Shown: in pieces, positions 44,082 through 57,455 of the stretch
Layout of the letters: every line of letters starts with the position of its first letter
Numbering within the stretch: the first letter of the stretch is position 1
Source of the DNA: Rothia sp. P100
GTDB taxonomy: Bacteria > Actinomycetota > Actinomycetes > Actinomycetales > Micrococcaceae
Assembly: GCF_023712425.1 (NCBI RefSeq)
Contig: NZ_JAMAYG010000001.1
Coordinates: 496,001 to 560,000 of the forward strand
Reading direction: 5' to 3'
DNA: 64,000 nt
Notes under the pieces: model-generated
What the model was told of the DNA's origin: nothing
Seen by the model: only the letters and a program-made list of their open reading frames with translations
Database searches by the model: none
Made by a program: the position numbers and the translations under genes

Positions 44082-47000
44082 ATGAAAAATATGAGCCTGC
44101 CATCTCCCCCACCTCAATACCCATCAAACCCGTGGGATCCCCCTGCTTCAGTGCTGGCTGCCAGAGTAAATCCGCCGGTATCGCTTCACCCGCCGCGACA
44201 GGATCGTCGAGCCTTGGAAAATATCTTCCTAAATCTCGGCCTTTACCTGGGTAGCCTTCTCATTATCAGCGCTTCCTCCCTTTTAGTGAGCTCAGTAGCA
44301 ACGGCTCCTATGCAGGGTGTTCTTCTATGCGCACTCACCTTACTCGTCTACGTCGCGGGTTTGGTCAGCTACCGGTGGATTCCAAAACTACGCCTGGCGT
44401 CCTACTCTTTTACGGCGACGGGGTTGGCACTCATTCCCCTGTGCGGTCTTGCCGTTTATCACCTGATGTGGCCCCTTTCCGGGGCTTTACTCTGGCTACT
44501 GGTATCACTGGTAGGCACCGCAGCCGTCTTGGGAGCCCTGGCTCTCATGAAAGCACGGGCCATGATTTACCTGGCAGTTGCCTTCATAGTCTCCGATGTA
44601 CTTGCTGTCTCTAAGACAATGCAGGTGGGGCTGATCTGGTACTTTGTGTCTCTTTTGCTGCTCGCAACAGCTCTGGCCCTTATACAGCGATTCGCATCAG
44701 CACAGTTACCTGTGCAGCTTACTCGCGGGATCAACGACTCTGCCCGCGTCTTTGTCCCGGTCACCATGTTTGCTTCGATGATGATAGGAACACGGTTGCA
44801 TTTTTGGGAAACGGCACTCATCTTTGTGCTCGGTACCCTCTACACGGTTACTTTTGTTGCTCTGGATCGAAGTTTTTACTTCTATGTGCAGGCCCGCGTC
44901 TATTCGCTGCTAGCTACTCTTTACTTCACGCTCTGGCTTTGTGAGTACTTGAATAACTATGTATATGTTCTGCTCCCAACTGCGATTCTGTCGCTGATAT
45001 CTTGTTTAATCTTAGGCTTGGTCAATTTGCCAGCTCTGCCTTGGGCGCCTTCTAAAGATCTTATGGCAACCTGGTGTCTAGCCCAGCCTCCTATGATTTT
45101 CTCTGTTGCAGCGATAATGGTAGATGCTCACGCGGAACCCGCCTTATCCGGCAGCTCTTCCGGCGGTGTCGGAGCCACTCTGGTTCTTTCTCTGCTGGTC
45201 ACCCTTAATGTGGCAGCCTTAGGGGTCGCAGTCAGAAGCCGTCTAAAAACTCATACCCCAGCTTTAGCCTTCATCGTGGGAATCCTAGGTTTTCTTGCTC
45301 TACCCACGATTCCATTAGTAGTTCTACTTCTTGGCCTAGCAGCACTGCACGTCATGCCTAAGCCCCTCAGTCACGGGGCACAGTTGCCTGGTGTTGCAGG
45401 CGGTTTAGCTCTCCCCGCTCTACTTCTACTGCTCGTGCAGATCGCAGACTCCCACAGTTATTGGGCTCTATTATTTTTAGGTCTATCCGGTGCATTTTGC
45501 TATCTCTATAGTGAGCTGGCAACCCCCAGGACGGCAGAAACTCCCTCCAACGCCCGGATGTTCTCAGCTATCATTCTGCTGGCATCGGGTGTTATTACCC
45601 CAGTACTCCTATCTATAGGTGTTGATGCTGCCTACAGGTACCGGGTCATCTCCGGAAGTATCGAGTACAGCGCTTTATCCGTCGGCATTGCTTCTTATCT
45701 TGGACTAAGTATTGCCGGGGCACTTTTGACACTTGACCGCACCTATCGGGCTCTTGATGCCAGACCGATTCATCAGAAAGCCCCAGTTTCAGGCCAGATA
45801 TATACTCATTCGCCCCTGCAAACCCCCTACCTGCTCCTTACGGCTCTCTACGTTTCAGTTAGTCTCATCCTTATCACCGCGCCAGCGGTTCTAATGAGCC
45901 ACCGGGACTATTTGGTGTATGCAGCGCTGTTGCTGGGTACGCTAGCAATCTTCTGGAAGGCCAGCCCCAGAACTTTCAGTCACCTAGGTATCTTGATTCG
46001 CCTTTACCTACTGTGGGCTGCTGTCCAGCTAATGATTACTAGCTCACTGTTCTCTCTCCATACTGCCCTCATCATCACCTTCTTGACGGCCCTGCTCTCT
46101 GCTTGTTCTCTTCTGCTCATCCGATTCCACCAGCTCAGCAGATCAGCCGGAACAGAACTCATCACCGGTCTTGTATTTGGCTGGATAGCTCTTCTAGCTG
46201 CGCTCCCCCTTATCCGAACAGACATCAGAGTCGCAGCCCTCCTCGGTGCTCTGCTTCTTACCGGTTTAGCCCTTCTCTGGCAGATTACGTCACGTCGCCC
46301 GGCGGTATCCGCGTTGCAGGTAGCGCTTGCCGCCGGTGCCCTCACTCTTCTGGGCTATCCTCTTTTTACCGGCAGCTTGAGGCTTTCGGACGCGCTGAGT
46401 CTCTTGATCCTGGGAATGTTGAGCCTTGCCGGGAGTAAAACCTGGGCCGCTCTCAGCGTCTCGACTCAACCGGCACATGTCAGTAACCCCAACCAGGAGG
46501 ACTATTTGGGTCGTTGGGGATACGCCTATAACGTCACCACTGCCCGAACAGGTCTTGCCCTTACCCACGTCTATCTCTTACACCCGGTATGGGCAGAACC
46601 TCTAGCTCTCTCCTGCCTTGCCATCCTGATTCTTACTGCAGGTTGGTGGGTCCAGGTAGCTCCGCAGATGCGCCTCTACCCACCTCTAGTGGGTATCAAC
46701 CTCCTCGTGTTCCGTATTCTCGTAGAGAACGAGATGCGGGAAGCTTTCCTCTATTTCTCACAGGCCCTAGTTTTCAGCTTCAGCCTGCTCCTCGTCTTCA
46801 GCATCATTAGGAGACAGAAACCCTCCCTGATTCTCTACAGTATTGCTCTTGGGATACAAGCCTTTGGTACCCTCTATTTGACGGTGGCTGGCTGGTCTCT
46901 TCCCTGGAGCGACCGGCTCATCATCGTGCTAGTCACCCTGGTGCTACTCGTCGCTACAGTACTCCTGAAACGTAAGATCCTGGTGATTCTTGTAGTGGCT

Positions 47001-47231
47001 ATGCTGTCCTACCAGATTCTCTGCATCGTCGGTGGACTCAACATCTTCTCGCTCTTCATCCTGGGCTTCGCCCTCATCGGCTTAGTCATCTGGCGTCTAC
47101 TAGCCCGCGATGAAACTATACAAACACAACCCCACCTGCCCCGCCGGCTACAGGAAGCAACCCTAGCGGGACCCAACAAACATCAATCCCAGCCTGGCAG
47201 AAACCAGACCATACACCCTAAAAGGCAATAA
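44082..47231 (+). CDS. Very large polytopic membrane protein, unknown function
   Basis: This 1049-residue protein has a short proline-rich cytoplasmic-looking start (about 1-45), then hydrophobic segments almost without break to about residue 1010 (roughly 30 helices by eye), and a basic, glutamine-rich tail. I see no catalytic motif, signal peptide or soluble domain. The layout recalls the very large membrane proteins of Streptomyces (SCO7613-like) and DUF2339-like families, but I cannot confirm either. It is read against the flow of the ribosomal genes, between tuf and rpsJ. An ATG at 44091 is a second possible start. Codon use looks less biased than in its neighbours. Confidence 0.75.
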   Translation: MKNMSLPSPPPQYPSNPWDPPASVLAARVNPPVSLHPPRQDRRALENIFLNLGLYLGSLLIISASSLLVSSVATAPMQGVLLCALTLLVYVAGLVSYRWIPKLRLASYSFTATGLALIPLCGLAVYHLMWPLSGALLWLLVSLVGTAAVLGALALMKARAMIYLAVAFIVSDVLAVSKTMQVGLIWYFVSLLLLATALALIQRFASAQLPVQLTRGINDSARVFVPVTMFASMMIGTRLHFWETALIFVLGTLYTVTFVALDRSFYFYVQARVYSLLATLYFTLWLCEYLNNYVYVLLPTAILSLISCLILGLVNLPALPWAPSKDLMATWCLAQPPMIFSVAAIMVDAHAEPALSGSSSGGVGATLVLSLLVTLNVAALGVAVRSRLKTHTPALAFIVGILGFLALPTIPLVVLLLGLAALHVMPKPLSHGAQLPGVAGGLALPALLLLLVQIADSHSYWALLFLGLSGAFCYLYSELATPRTAETPSNARMFSAIILLASGVITPVLLSIGVDAAYRYRVISGSIEYSALSVGIASYLGLSIAGALLTLDRTYRALDARPIHQKAPVSGQIYTHSPLQTPYLLLTALYVSVSLILITAPAVLMSHRDYLVYAALLLGTLAIFWKASPRTFSHLGILIRLYLLWAAVQLMITSSLFSLHTALIITFLTALLSACSLLLIRFHQLSRSAGTELITGLVFGWIALLAALPLIRTDIRVAALLGALLLTGLALLWQITSRRPAVSALQVALAAGALTLLGYPLFTGSLRLSDALSLLILGMLSLAGSKTWAALSVSTQPAHVSNPNQEDYLGRWGYAYNVTTARTGLALTHVYLLHPVWAEPLALSCLAILILTAGWWVQVAPQMRLYPPLVGINLLVFRILVENEMREAFLYFSQALVFSFSLLLVFSIIRRQKPSLILYSIALGIQAFGTLYLTVAGWSLPWSDRLIIVLVTLVLLVATVLLKRKILVILVVAMLSYQILCIVGGLNIFSLFILGFALIGLVIWRLLARDETIQTQPHLPRRLQEATLAGPNKHQSQPGRNQTIHPKRQ

Positions 47232-47314
47232 GTCTCCTTGGCCACCCGACGCTCTAGGACCGGCTCTCTATCGGGCTAGTTAGCTTTCAGGCTGGACTGT
47301 TTCTTTTGGGTATA

Positions 47315-47349
47315 GCAGAGGGCCCCCGGCAATGCCGGGGGCCCTCTGC
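47315..47349. terminator. Shared terminator between the membrane protein gene and tuf
   Basis: A perfect 16-bp stem, GCAGAGGGCCCCCGGC with GCCGGGGGCCCTCTGC, has an AAT loop. It lies 53 bases past the tuf stop and 84 bases past the other gene. No T run follows on either strand, so it would work as a stem-only terminator in both directions. Confidence 0.75.
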
Positions 47350-47401
47350 ATGGGTTCATTACCGAGGTCAAAGCCTGGTTAGAACATCAGGTAAGCAGTA
47401 C

Positions 47402-48592
47402 TTACTTGATGATCTTGGTAACGCGACCTGAACCAACGGTGCGGCCGCCTTCGCGGATTGCGAAGCCGAGGCCCTCTTCCATAGCGATTTCCTGGATGAG
47501 CTCAACGGTCATCTCGGTGTTGTCGCCAGGCATAACCATTTCGGTGCCCTCGGGGAGGGTGATAACGCCGGTTACGTCAGTGGTACGGAAGTAGAACTGA
47601 GGACGGTAGTTCGAGTAGAAGGGGTTGTGGCGGCCGCCTTCATCCTTGGAAAGGATGTAAACGTTAGCCTCGAACTGGGTGTGGGGGGTGATGGAGCCGG
47701 GAGCTACAACAACCTGGCCACGCTCTACGTCATCGCGCTTCAGACCGCGGAGCAGAAGGCCACAGTTTTCGCCTGCCCATGCTTCGTCGAGCTGCTTGTG
47801 GAACATCTCGATACCGGTAACGGTGGTCTTCTGGATGGGACGGATACCAACGATTTCAACTTCAGAGTTGATCTTGAGGGTACCGCGCTCTGCACGGCCG
47901 GTAACAACGGTACCGCGACCGGTGATGGTGAAGACGTCCTCGATGGGCATGAGGAAGGGCTTGTCCTTATCGCGGACGGGGTCCGGGATGTACTCATCGA
48001 CTGCGTCCATGAGTTCCTCAACCTTAGCAACCCACTCAGCGTCGCCTTCAAGAGCCTTGAGAGCTGAAACGCGAACTACGGGAGCTTCGTCGCCGTCGAA
48101 TTCCTGTGATGAAAGAAGTTCACGAACTTCCATTTCAACGAGGTCGAGGAGTTCTTCGTCGTCAACCATGTCTGACTTGTTGAGTGCAACAAGCAGGGTG
48201 GGAACGCCAACCTGGCGAGCCAGCAGAACGTGCTCGCGGGTCTGAGCCATGGGGCCGTCGGTAGCAGCAACAACGAGGATTGCGCCGTCCATCTGAGCAG
48301 CACCGGTGATCATGTTCTTGACATAGTCAGCGTGGCCGGGAGCGTCAACGTGTGCGTAGTGACGCTTCTCGGTCTGGTACTCGATGTGAGCAATGTTGAT
48401 GGTAATACCGCGCTGGCGCTCTTCGGGAGCGGAGTCGATAGCACCGAAGTCGCGCTGCTCGTTCAGATCGGGGTACTTGTCAGCAAGAACCTTTGAGATT
48501 GCAGCGGTCAGGGTGGTCTTACCGTGGTCAACGTGACCAATGGTACCAACGTTTACGTGAGGCTTGGAGCGCTCGAACTTAGCCTTAGCCAA
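47402..48592 (-). CDS. tuf: Elongation factor Tu
   Basis: EF-Tu carries aminoacyl-tRNA to the ribosome. The 396-residue protein has the G motifs [20 protein letters not shown] and [11 protein letters not shown], and the C-terminal barrel domains with PGDNTEM and the end SGRVTKIIK. It ends the str operon, 191 bases after fusA, with a folded element in that gap. Confidence 0.99.
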   Translation of the reverse strand: MAKAKFERSKPHVNVGTIGHVDHGKTTLTAAISKVLADKYPDLNEQRDFGAIDSAPEERQRGITINIAHIEYQTEKRHYAHVDAPGHADYVKNMITGAAQMDGAILVVAATDGPMAQTREHVLLARQVGVPTLLVALNKSDMVDDEELLDLVEMEVRELLSSQEFDGDEAPVVRVSALKALEGDAEWVAKVEELMDAVDEYIPDPVRDKDKPFLMPIEDVFTITGRGTVVTGRAERGTLKINSEVEIVGIRPIQKTTVTGIEMFHKQLDEAWAGENCGLLLRGLKRDDVERGQVVVAPGSITPHTQFEANVYILSKDEGGRHNPFYSNYRPQFYFRTTDVTGVITLPEGTEMVMPGDNTEMTVELIQEIAMEEGLGFAIREGGRTVGSGRVTKIIK

Positions 48593-48632
48593 GAGTATTC
48601 CTCCTATAGAGAAGTTATGAAAACGTGCACTC

Positions 48633-48709
48633 GGGTTTCACACCGGCGCAATCCGCCAAAAAGCGGTCTAGCTACCACAATAGCGGATAACGCCGGTGAG
48701 TTGAAACCC
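48633..48709 (-). promoter_or_regulatory. Folded element between fusA and tuf
   Basis: GGGTTTCA with CACCGGCG (48633-48648) pairs with CGCCGGTG (48691-48698) and TGAAACCC (48702-48709), giving a 16-pair stem with a 3-base bulge. It encloses a small hairpin CCGC with GCGG (48653-48666). There is no T run. It could slow or end some transcripts, be an RNase site, or protect tuf message. Confidence 0.55.
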
Positions 48710-48783
48710 TAGAACGGTTTCACGGATATGGTTTTTTCAAAAAGAGGTGCGACTCACTTGCGGTGAGTTACGCGGGGACGAAA

Positions 48784-50898
48784 TTACTCGCCGCGGCTCT
48801 TCTGGATGATTTCATCAGCAACGTTCTTGGGAACCTCTGAGTAGCTGTCGAACTCCATGGAGAACACAGCGCGACCCTGGGTCTTTGAACGGAGGTCACC
48901 GATGTAACCGAACATTTCTGACAGCGGAACAAGAGCGTGAACGATCTTGACACCTGCTGCGTCTTCCATTGACTGGATCTGACCGCGGCGTGAGTTGAGG
49001 TCGCCGATAACGTCGCCCATGTACTCTTCCGGGGTACGAACTTCAACAGCCATCAGCGGTTCAAGCAGAACCGGGTTAGCGCGGCGTGCGCCTTCCTTGA
49101 AGACCATTGAGCCTGCGATTTTGAACGCCATTTCTGACGAGTCAACATCGTGGTAAGCACCATCGATCAGGGTTGCCTTCACACCAACAACGGGGTAGCC
49201 AGCGAGGATACCGAGCTGCATTGCGTCCTGGATACCGGCGTCAACAGAGGGGATGTATTCACGGGGAACACGACCACCGGTGACGGCGTTGCTGAACTCG
49301 TAGAGTTCTTCTGAATCGAGGGGGATGGGCTCGAAGGAAACCTGAACCTTAGCGAACTGACCTGAACCACCGGTCTGCTTCTTGTGGGTGTAATCCACCT
49401 TATCAACAGCCTTGCGGATGGTCTCGCGGTAAGCAACCTGAGGCTTACCAACGTTAGCTTCAACCTTGAATTCACGCTTCATACGGTCAACGATGATATC
49501 GAGGTGAAGCTCGCCCATGCCACCGATTTCGGTCTGGCCGGTTTCTTCGTTAAGTGAAACGGTGAAGGTGGGATCCTCTGCAGAAAGCTTCTGGATCGCG
49601 GTTGACATCTTTTCCTGGTCACCCTTGGTCTTGGGTTCAATTGCCACGAAGATCACGGGAGCGGGGAAAGTCATCGACTCAAGGACGATCGGGTTAGCGA
49701 TATCACAGAGGGTGTCACCGGTGGTAGTGTCCTTCAGACCAATCGCTGCGTAGATGTGACCTGCCTGAATCTCATCAACCGGGTTCTCCTTGTTGGAGTG
49801 CATCTGGAAGAGCTTACCGATGCGCTCTTTCTTGCCCTTAGTTGAGTTGAGAACCTGCTGGCCTGATGAAGCCTTACCCGAGTAAACACGGATGTAGGTT
49901 AGCTGGCCGTAGAAGGGGTGAGCTGCAACCTTGAACGCCAGAGCTGCGAAAGGCTCGTCAGCTGAGGGGGTGCGGGTCAGTTCAACTTCTTCATCGTTGG
50001 GCTTGTGACCAACCATTGCGGGAACGTCAAGGGGGGTGGGCAGGTAATCCAGAACAGCGTCAAGCATAGGCTGCACACCGCGGTTCTTGAATGCTGAACC
50101 ACAGAAAACGGGGTAAGCCTCGTTGTTAACGGTCAGCTTGCGTACGCCAGCCTTGATTTCCTCAATGGTGATTTCTTCACCTTCGAGGTATTTGTTCATC
50201 AGCTCGTCTGAAGTTTCTGCAACAGACTCAACGAGCTGCGAACGGTACTCTTCAGCCTTTTCCTTGAGGTCAGCAGGGATTTCCTGGATCTCGTAGGAAG
50301 CGCCCATGGTTACGTCACCCTTGGCATCGCCGGGCCATACGTAAGCCTGCATGGTGAGCAGGTCTACGACACCGATGAAGTCGTTTTCAGCGCCAATGGG
50401 CAGCTGCATCACGAGGGGGGTGGCACCAAGACGCTTGATGATGGTATCTACGGTGAAGTAGAAGTCAGCGCCCAGCTTGTCCATCTTGTTGACGAAGCAG
50501 ATGCGGGGAACTTCGTACTTGTCAGCCTGACGCCAAACGGTCTCAGACTGGGGCTCAACGCCTTCCTTGCCGTCGAAGACTGCAACAGCGCCATCGAGGA
50601 CGCGCAGTGAACGCTCAACCTCAACGGTGAAGTCAACGTGGCCGGGGGTGTCGATGATGTTGATCTGGTTGTCTTTCCAGAAGCAGGTGGTAGCCGCGGA
50701 GGTAATGGTGATACCGCGTTCCTGTTCCTGAGCCATCCAGTCCATGGTTGACGCACCGTCGTGGGTTTCACCGATTTTGTGATTAATACCGGTGTAGAAG
50801 AGGATGCGTTCGGTGGTGGTGGTTTTACCGGCGTCAATGTGCGCCATAATACCGATGTTGCGGACCTTGTTCAGGTCGGTAAGCACGTCTAGTGCCAC
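48784..50898 (-). CDS. fusA: Elongation factor G
   Basis: EF-G drives translocation. The 704-residue protein has the G motifs [28 protein letters not shown] and [10 protein letters not shown], then the II-V domains with [16 protein letters not shown] and the C-terminal [14 protein letters not shown]. It is 77 bases after rpsG, with a stem-loop in the gap. Confidence 0.99.
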   Translation of the reverse strand: MALDVLTDLNKVRNIGIMAHIDAGKTTTTERILFYTGINHKIGETHDGASTMDWMAQEQERGITITSAATTCFWKDNQINIIDTPGHVDFTVEVERSLRVLDGAVAVFDGKEGVEPQSETVWRQADKYEVPRICFVNKMDKLGADFYFTVDTIIKRLGATPLVMQLPIGAENDFIGVVDLLTMQAYVWPGDAKGDVTMGASYEIQEIPADLKEKAEEYRSQLVESVAETSDELMNKYLEGEEITIEEIKAGVRKLTVNNEAYPVFCGSAFKNRGVQPMLDAVLDYLPTPLDVPAMVGHKPNDEEVELTRTPSADEPFAALAFKVAAHPFYGQLTYIRVYSGKASSGQQVLNSTKGKKERIGKLFQMHSNKENPVDEIQAGHIYAAIGLKDTTTGDTLCDIANPIVLESMTFPAPVIFVAIEPKTKGDQEKMSTAIQKLSAEDPTFTVSLNEETGQTEIGGMGELHLDIIVDRMKREFKVEANVGKPQVAYRETIRKAVDKVDYTHKKQTGGSGQFAKVQVSFEPIPLDSEELYEFSNAVTGGRVPREYIPSVDAGIQDAMQLGILAGYPVVGVKATLIDGAYHDVDSSEMAFKIAGSMVFKEGARRANPVLLEPLMAVEVRTPEEYMGDVIGDLNSRRGQIQSMEDAAGVKIVHALVPLSEMFGYIGDLRSKTQGRAVFSMEFDSYSEVPKNVADEIIQKSRGE

Positions 50899-50919
50899 TT
50901 TGTTCTCCCTTGTGAGAAA

Positions 50920-50972
50920 CTTCGAAAGCCTGCCACCTTACACGGAGTGCAAAAGGTCGGCAGGCTGCGAAG
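50920..50972 (-). promoter_or_regulatory. Stem-loop between rpsG and fusA
   Basis: CTTCG and AGCCTGCC (50920-50934) pair with GGCAGGCT and CGAAG (50959-50972), a 13-pair stem with small bulges and a 24-base loop. It fills the 77-base gap and has no T run. A role in attenuation or message processing is possible. Confidence 0.5.
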
Positions 50973-50975
50973 AAA

Positions 50976-51446
50976 TTACCAGCGGTAGTGTGCGAAGGCC
51001 TTGTTGGACTCGGCCATCTTGTGAGTGTCTTCGCGACGCTTCACAGCGGCACCGAGACCGTTAGATGCATCCAGGATCTCGTTCATGAGACGCTCGGTCA
51101 TGGTCTTCTCGCGGCGAAGCTTTGAGAAACCTACGAGCCAGCGGAGTGCTAGGGCAGTTGAACGGCCCGGGCGAACTTCTACGGGAACCTGGTAGGTTGC
51201 GCCACCGACGCGGCGTGAGCGAACCTCAAGAGCAGGCTTGATGTTGTCCATAGCCTTCTTGAGAGTTGCAACGGGGTCTTCACCGGACTTGGCAGCAACA
51301 CCCTCAAGTGCACCGTAAACGATGCGCTCAGCGGTTGACTTCTTGCCGTCCAGCAGAACCTTGTTGATGAGCTGGGTAACCAGCGGTGAACCGTAAACGG
51401 GATCGTTTACGAGGGGACGCTTAGGAGCGGGACCCTTACGAGGCAT
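50976..51446 (-). CDS. rpsG: 30S ribosomal protein S7 (uS7)
   Basis: S7 starts assembly of the head; in E. coli it also controls the str operon. The 156-residue protein begins [20 protein letters not shown], has [20 protein letters not shown] and the end [14 protein letters not shown]. It overlaps rpsL by one base. Confidence 0.98.
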   Translation of the reverse strand: MPRKGPAPKRPLVNDPVYGSPLVTQLINKVLLDGKKSTAERIVYGALEGVAAKSGEDPVATLKKAMDNIKPALEVRSRRVGGATYQVPVEVRPGRSTALALRWLVGFSKLRREKTMTERLMNEILDASNGLGAAVKRREDTHKMAESNKAFAHYRW

Positions 51447-51820
51447 TACTTCTTCTCCTTCTTTGCGCCGTAGCGTGAACGAGCCTGACCGCGGCCCTTA
51501 ACGCCCTGGGTATCCAGTGCGCCACGAACGATCTTGTAACGAACACCGGGGAGGTCCTTCACACGGCCACCGCGCACGAGCACGATGGAGTGTTCCTGAA
51601 GGTTGTGACCTTCACCGGGGATGTAAGCCGTTACTTCTACGCCGCCGTTGAGCTTAACACGTGCGACCTTACGCAGTGCTGAGTTCGGCTTCTTGGGGGT
51701 GGTGGTGTATACACGGGTGCATACGCCACGCTTCATGGGGTTGCCCTTAAGTGCGGGCGCCTTGGTCTTTACGACCTTTGGTGCACGGCCCTTACGGACC
51801 AACTGCTGAATTGTAGGCAC
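51446..51820 (-). CDS. rpsL: 30S ribosomal protein S12 (uS12)
   Basis: S12 guards decoding and is the streptomycin target. The 124-residue protein starts [15 protein letters not shown] (GTG at 51820, with GGAG upstream) and has [17 protein letters not shown] and [14 protein letters not shown]. The lysines at the two classic resistance sites (43 and 88) are present, so the sequence is wild type. It opens the str operon. Confidence 0.99.
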   Translation of the reverse strand: MPTIQQLVRKGRAPKVVKTKAPALKGNPMKRGVCTRVYTTTPKKPNSALRKVARVKLNGGVEVTAYIPGEGHNLQEHSIVLVRGGRVKDLPGVRYKIVRGALDTQGVKGRGQARSRYGAKKEKK

Positions 51821-52033
51821 TTGTTCTCCGTTTGGTTTCGGTCGCTCCGCTAGGTGCGACCGGTTACTGTATCTTGCGGCTAGACTCTAGCCCCTCAAGT
51901 ATTTGCAGGTGATGCTGTTTGAACAACATCTCCTCCAGGTGGAAAAGGTGTTGCTCCTGCGGTTTCACCTGCACAACACGTGCTGTATTGGGCGAGCTTT
52001 TATATAACGCGCAAAAGAATCACATTGACTTAG

Positions 52034-52189
52034 CTGTTTTTACCCAGACATGACGAAAAATGGCATTTAGGCCTCAAGATCGCTGACCAACAAAAGTTGG
52101 GGCGAACAAGGCCAAAGGACGGTGTCCGTTCTGCCATTGGTATTCCGTACGATGCCAGCTGGGAAGAGCTAGCTAAGTACTCCACATAG
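52034..52189 (+). pseudogene. Short coding-like remnant (+ strand)
   Basis: A 51-codon stretch between a TAG and a TAG has no good start and ends with a protein-like string, AIGIPYDASWEELAKYST. It is too short to be sure; I do not recognise the parent family. Read with the remnant at 52238 it suggests decayed genes in this gap. Confidence 0.3.
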
Positions 52190-52237
52190 AACTATAGCCG
52201 GTTACCATGGTTTTAATCCACCCCGATAACCGACTAT

Positions 52238-52429
52238 TTAAGCCTTTAATCCCTCAAAACAGGTGATGTCAGGCACGTAGGTAGACCCTGCGTCGCAGTA
52301 GGTGATGGCTTGAGGCGCCAGGTGACGCTTCCACTTGAAGCAGGTACCAGGGTCATTATCAGCAGTGACCGTGCCCCAGCGTCCATGCTCGTAGCCCTGC
52401 ACCAAGATGACCCGGGAGTCGTCCGCTGA
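52238..52429 (-). pseudogene. Short coding-like remnant (- strand)
   Basis: A 63-codon stretch bounded by stops reads like the C-terminus of a cysteine-containing protein: VQGYEHGRWGTVTADNDPGT, then CFKWKRHLAPQAITYCDAGS and a DITCFEGLKA end. A GTG near its start could begin a 54-residue peptide but has no ribosome site. Most likely a gene end left behind by a deletion. Confidence 0.4.
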
Positions 52430-52510
52430 TTAGGACGCCGGTTTGTGCCCCGGTACCTCTCTGTCTAGCCTGGGAGTCAGGGCAGTTATTGGGCCGGAAA
52501 GAAGGATGCT

Positions 52511-53416
52511 GTGAGCAGGATTGATGAATCGTTTTTAGTGGGCCTCCTGGGCAGCGGCATCAATGCCTCTCTCACTCCCCCAATGCACGAGATGGCTGCT
52601 GACCAATTAGGAATCCGTTACCTTTATCGCCCCCTGGACATTGATGCCCTGGGCCCTCATCAACGAGCCTTCACTGCCGATGACTGCGGCACTCTCTTGA
52701 GCTACGGGCTGGCCCTGGGGTACAACGCTTTCAACATTACTTACCCCTGCAAGCAGCTCATTATGCAACACCTCGATCAGGTGTCTGAACATGCTCTACA
52801 ACTTGGCGCGGTCAATACGGTAGTGATTGAAGACGGCGCAACGGTAGGCTACAACACCGACTACTCAGGCTTCTCTTTCGCTGTAGATAGCGGGCTAGCA
52901 CTAGGATCTGAGGACCTAGATACGGTGCTCCAGTTGGGTGCCGGTGGCGCTGGCTCTGCCACTGCTTACGCCCTGCTGAGTCGCGGAGTCAAAACGCTCT
53001 TCCTCTTCGATATTTCAGTTCAACAAGCCCAAGCGCGGGCCAGCACGCTACAAGACCTCTTCCCCTCCCAAAAAGTCGTGGCGTTAGAGCCAGAGCAGCT
53101 AGCTTCCGCGCTGGCGTCTTCCCGTGGTCTGGTGAATGCTACCCCCATCGGTATGCACCACCACCCCGGCGCTCCCATAGACCTCTCGCTCCTACGCGCT
53201 GACCTGTGGGTTGCCGACGTTATCTACCTGCCCCAGGACACTCCTCTGATCACCGCAGCCCGCGCACTCGGGGCGCGCACCCTACCCGGCGGCCTCATGG
53301 CGGTAGGCCAAGCCGTAGATGCCTTCACGCTCATTACCGGCCAACGCCCCGATGTTCCAGAACTCCACCGTTTCTTCCTACAAGAAACCGGCAATGAGCT
53401 CCCTCATAGTTTTTGA
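52511..53416 (+). CDS. Shikimate/quinate dehydrogenase family protein (QsuD-like)
   Basis: This 301-residue protein has the shikimate dehydrogenase fold: substrate site SLTPPMHE, catalytic lysine K81 in NITYPCKQ, aspartate D117 in GYNTDYSGF, Rossmann loop LGAGGAGSA (142-150) and NATPIGM. The TPPMHE and NITYPCK forms, with the end MAVGQAVDAFTLITG, look more like the NAD-dependent quinate/shikimate dehydrogenase QsuD of Corynebacterium than biosynthetic AroE. The GTG start has GAAAGAAGGA upstream. It is read toward rpoC, alone, with its own terminator. Whether it works in aromatic synthesis or quinate use is unknown. Confidence 0.85.
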   Translation: MSRIDESFLVGLLGSGINASLTPPMHEMAADQLGIRYLYRPLDIDALGPHQRAFTADDCGTLLSYGLALGYNAFNITYPCKQLIMQHLDQVSEHALQLGAVNTVVIEDGATVGYNTDYSGFSFAVDSGLALGSEDLDTVLQLGAGGAGSATAYALLSRGVKTLFLFDISVQQAQARASTLQDLFPSQKVVALEPEQLASALASSRGLVNATPIGMHHHPGAPIDLSLLRADLWVADVIYLPQDTPLITAARALGARTLPGGLMAVGQAVDAFTLITGQRPDVPELHRFFLQETGNELPHSF

Positions 53417-53422
53417 GGACAG

Positions 53423-53463
53423 CAAAGGGCGCTTTCCCACGAAGAGTGAGAAAGCGCCCTTTG
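53423..53463. terminator. Shared terminator between the dehydrogenase gene and rpoC
   Basis: A perfect 14-bp stem, CAAAGGGCGCTTTC with GAAAGCGCCCTTTG, encloses a small CAC/GTG stem. It lies 6 bases past the dehydrogenase stop and 26 bases past the rpoC stop, so it probably serves both. Confidence 0.85.
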
Positions 53464-53489
53464 GCTTAGCCTAACGGCTCAAGAACGGT

Positions 53490-57383
<3,894 letters not shown>

Positions 57384-57455
57384 GTGGTCCTTATCTCTTT
57401 CCTAGTGTTATGAAGTCTTAGTTCTGGGCAACGATGAGGGTAAACCTGCAAAGGT

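Larger units (their letters stand above)
51821..52510. other. 690-base gap between rpsL and the dehydrogenase gene
   Basis: The rpsL side holds a stem GGTCGC with GCGACC (51840-51861) near its ribosome site and a larger fold at 51905-51972 (GCAGGTG with CACCTGC enclosing GATGCTGTT with AACAACATC). I could not settle a promoter for rpsL. Farther on lie two short coding-like remnants, listed separately at 52034 (+) and 52238 (-). Nothing else is evident. Confidence 0.5.
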
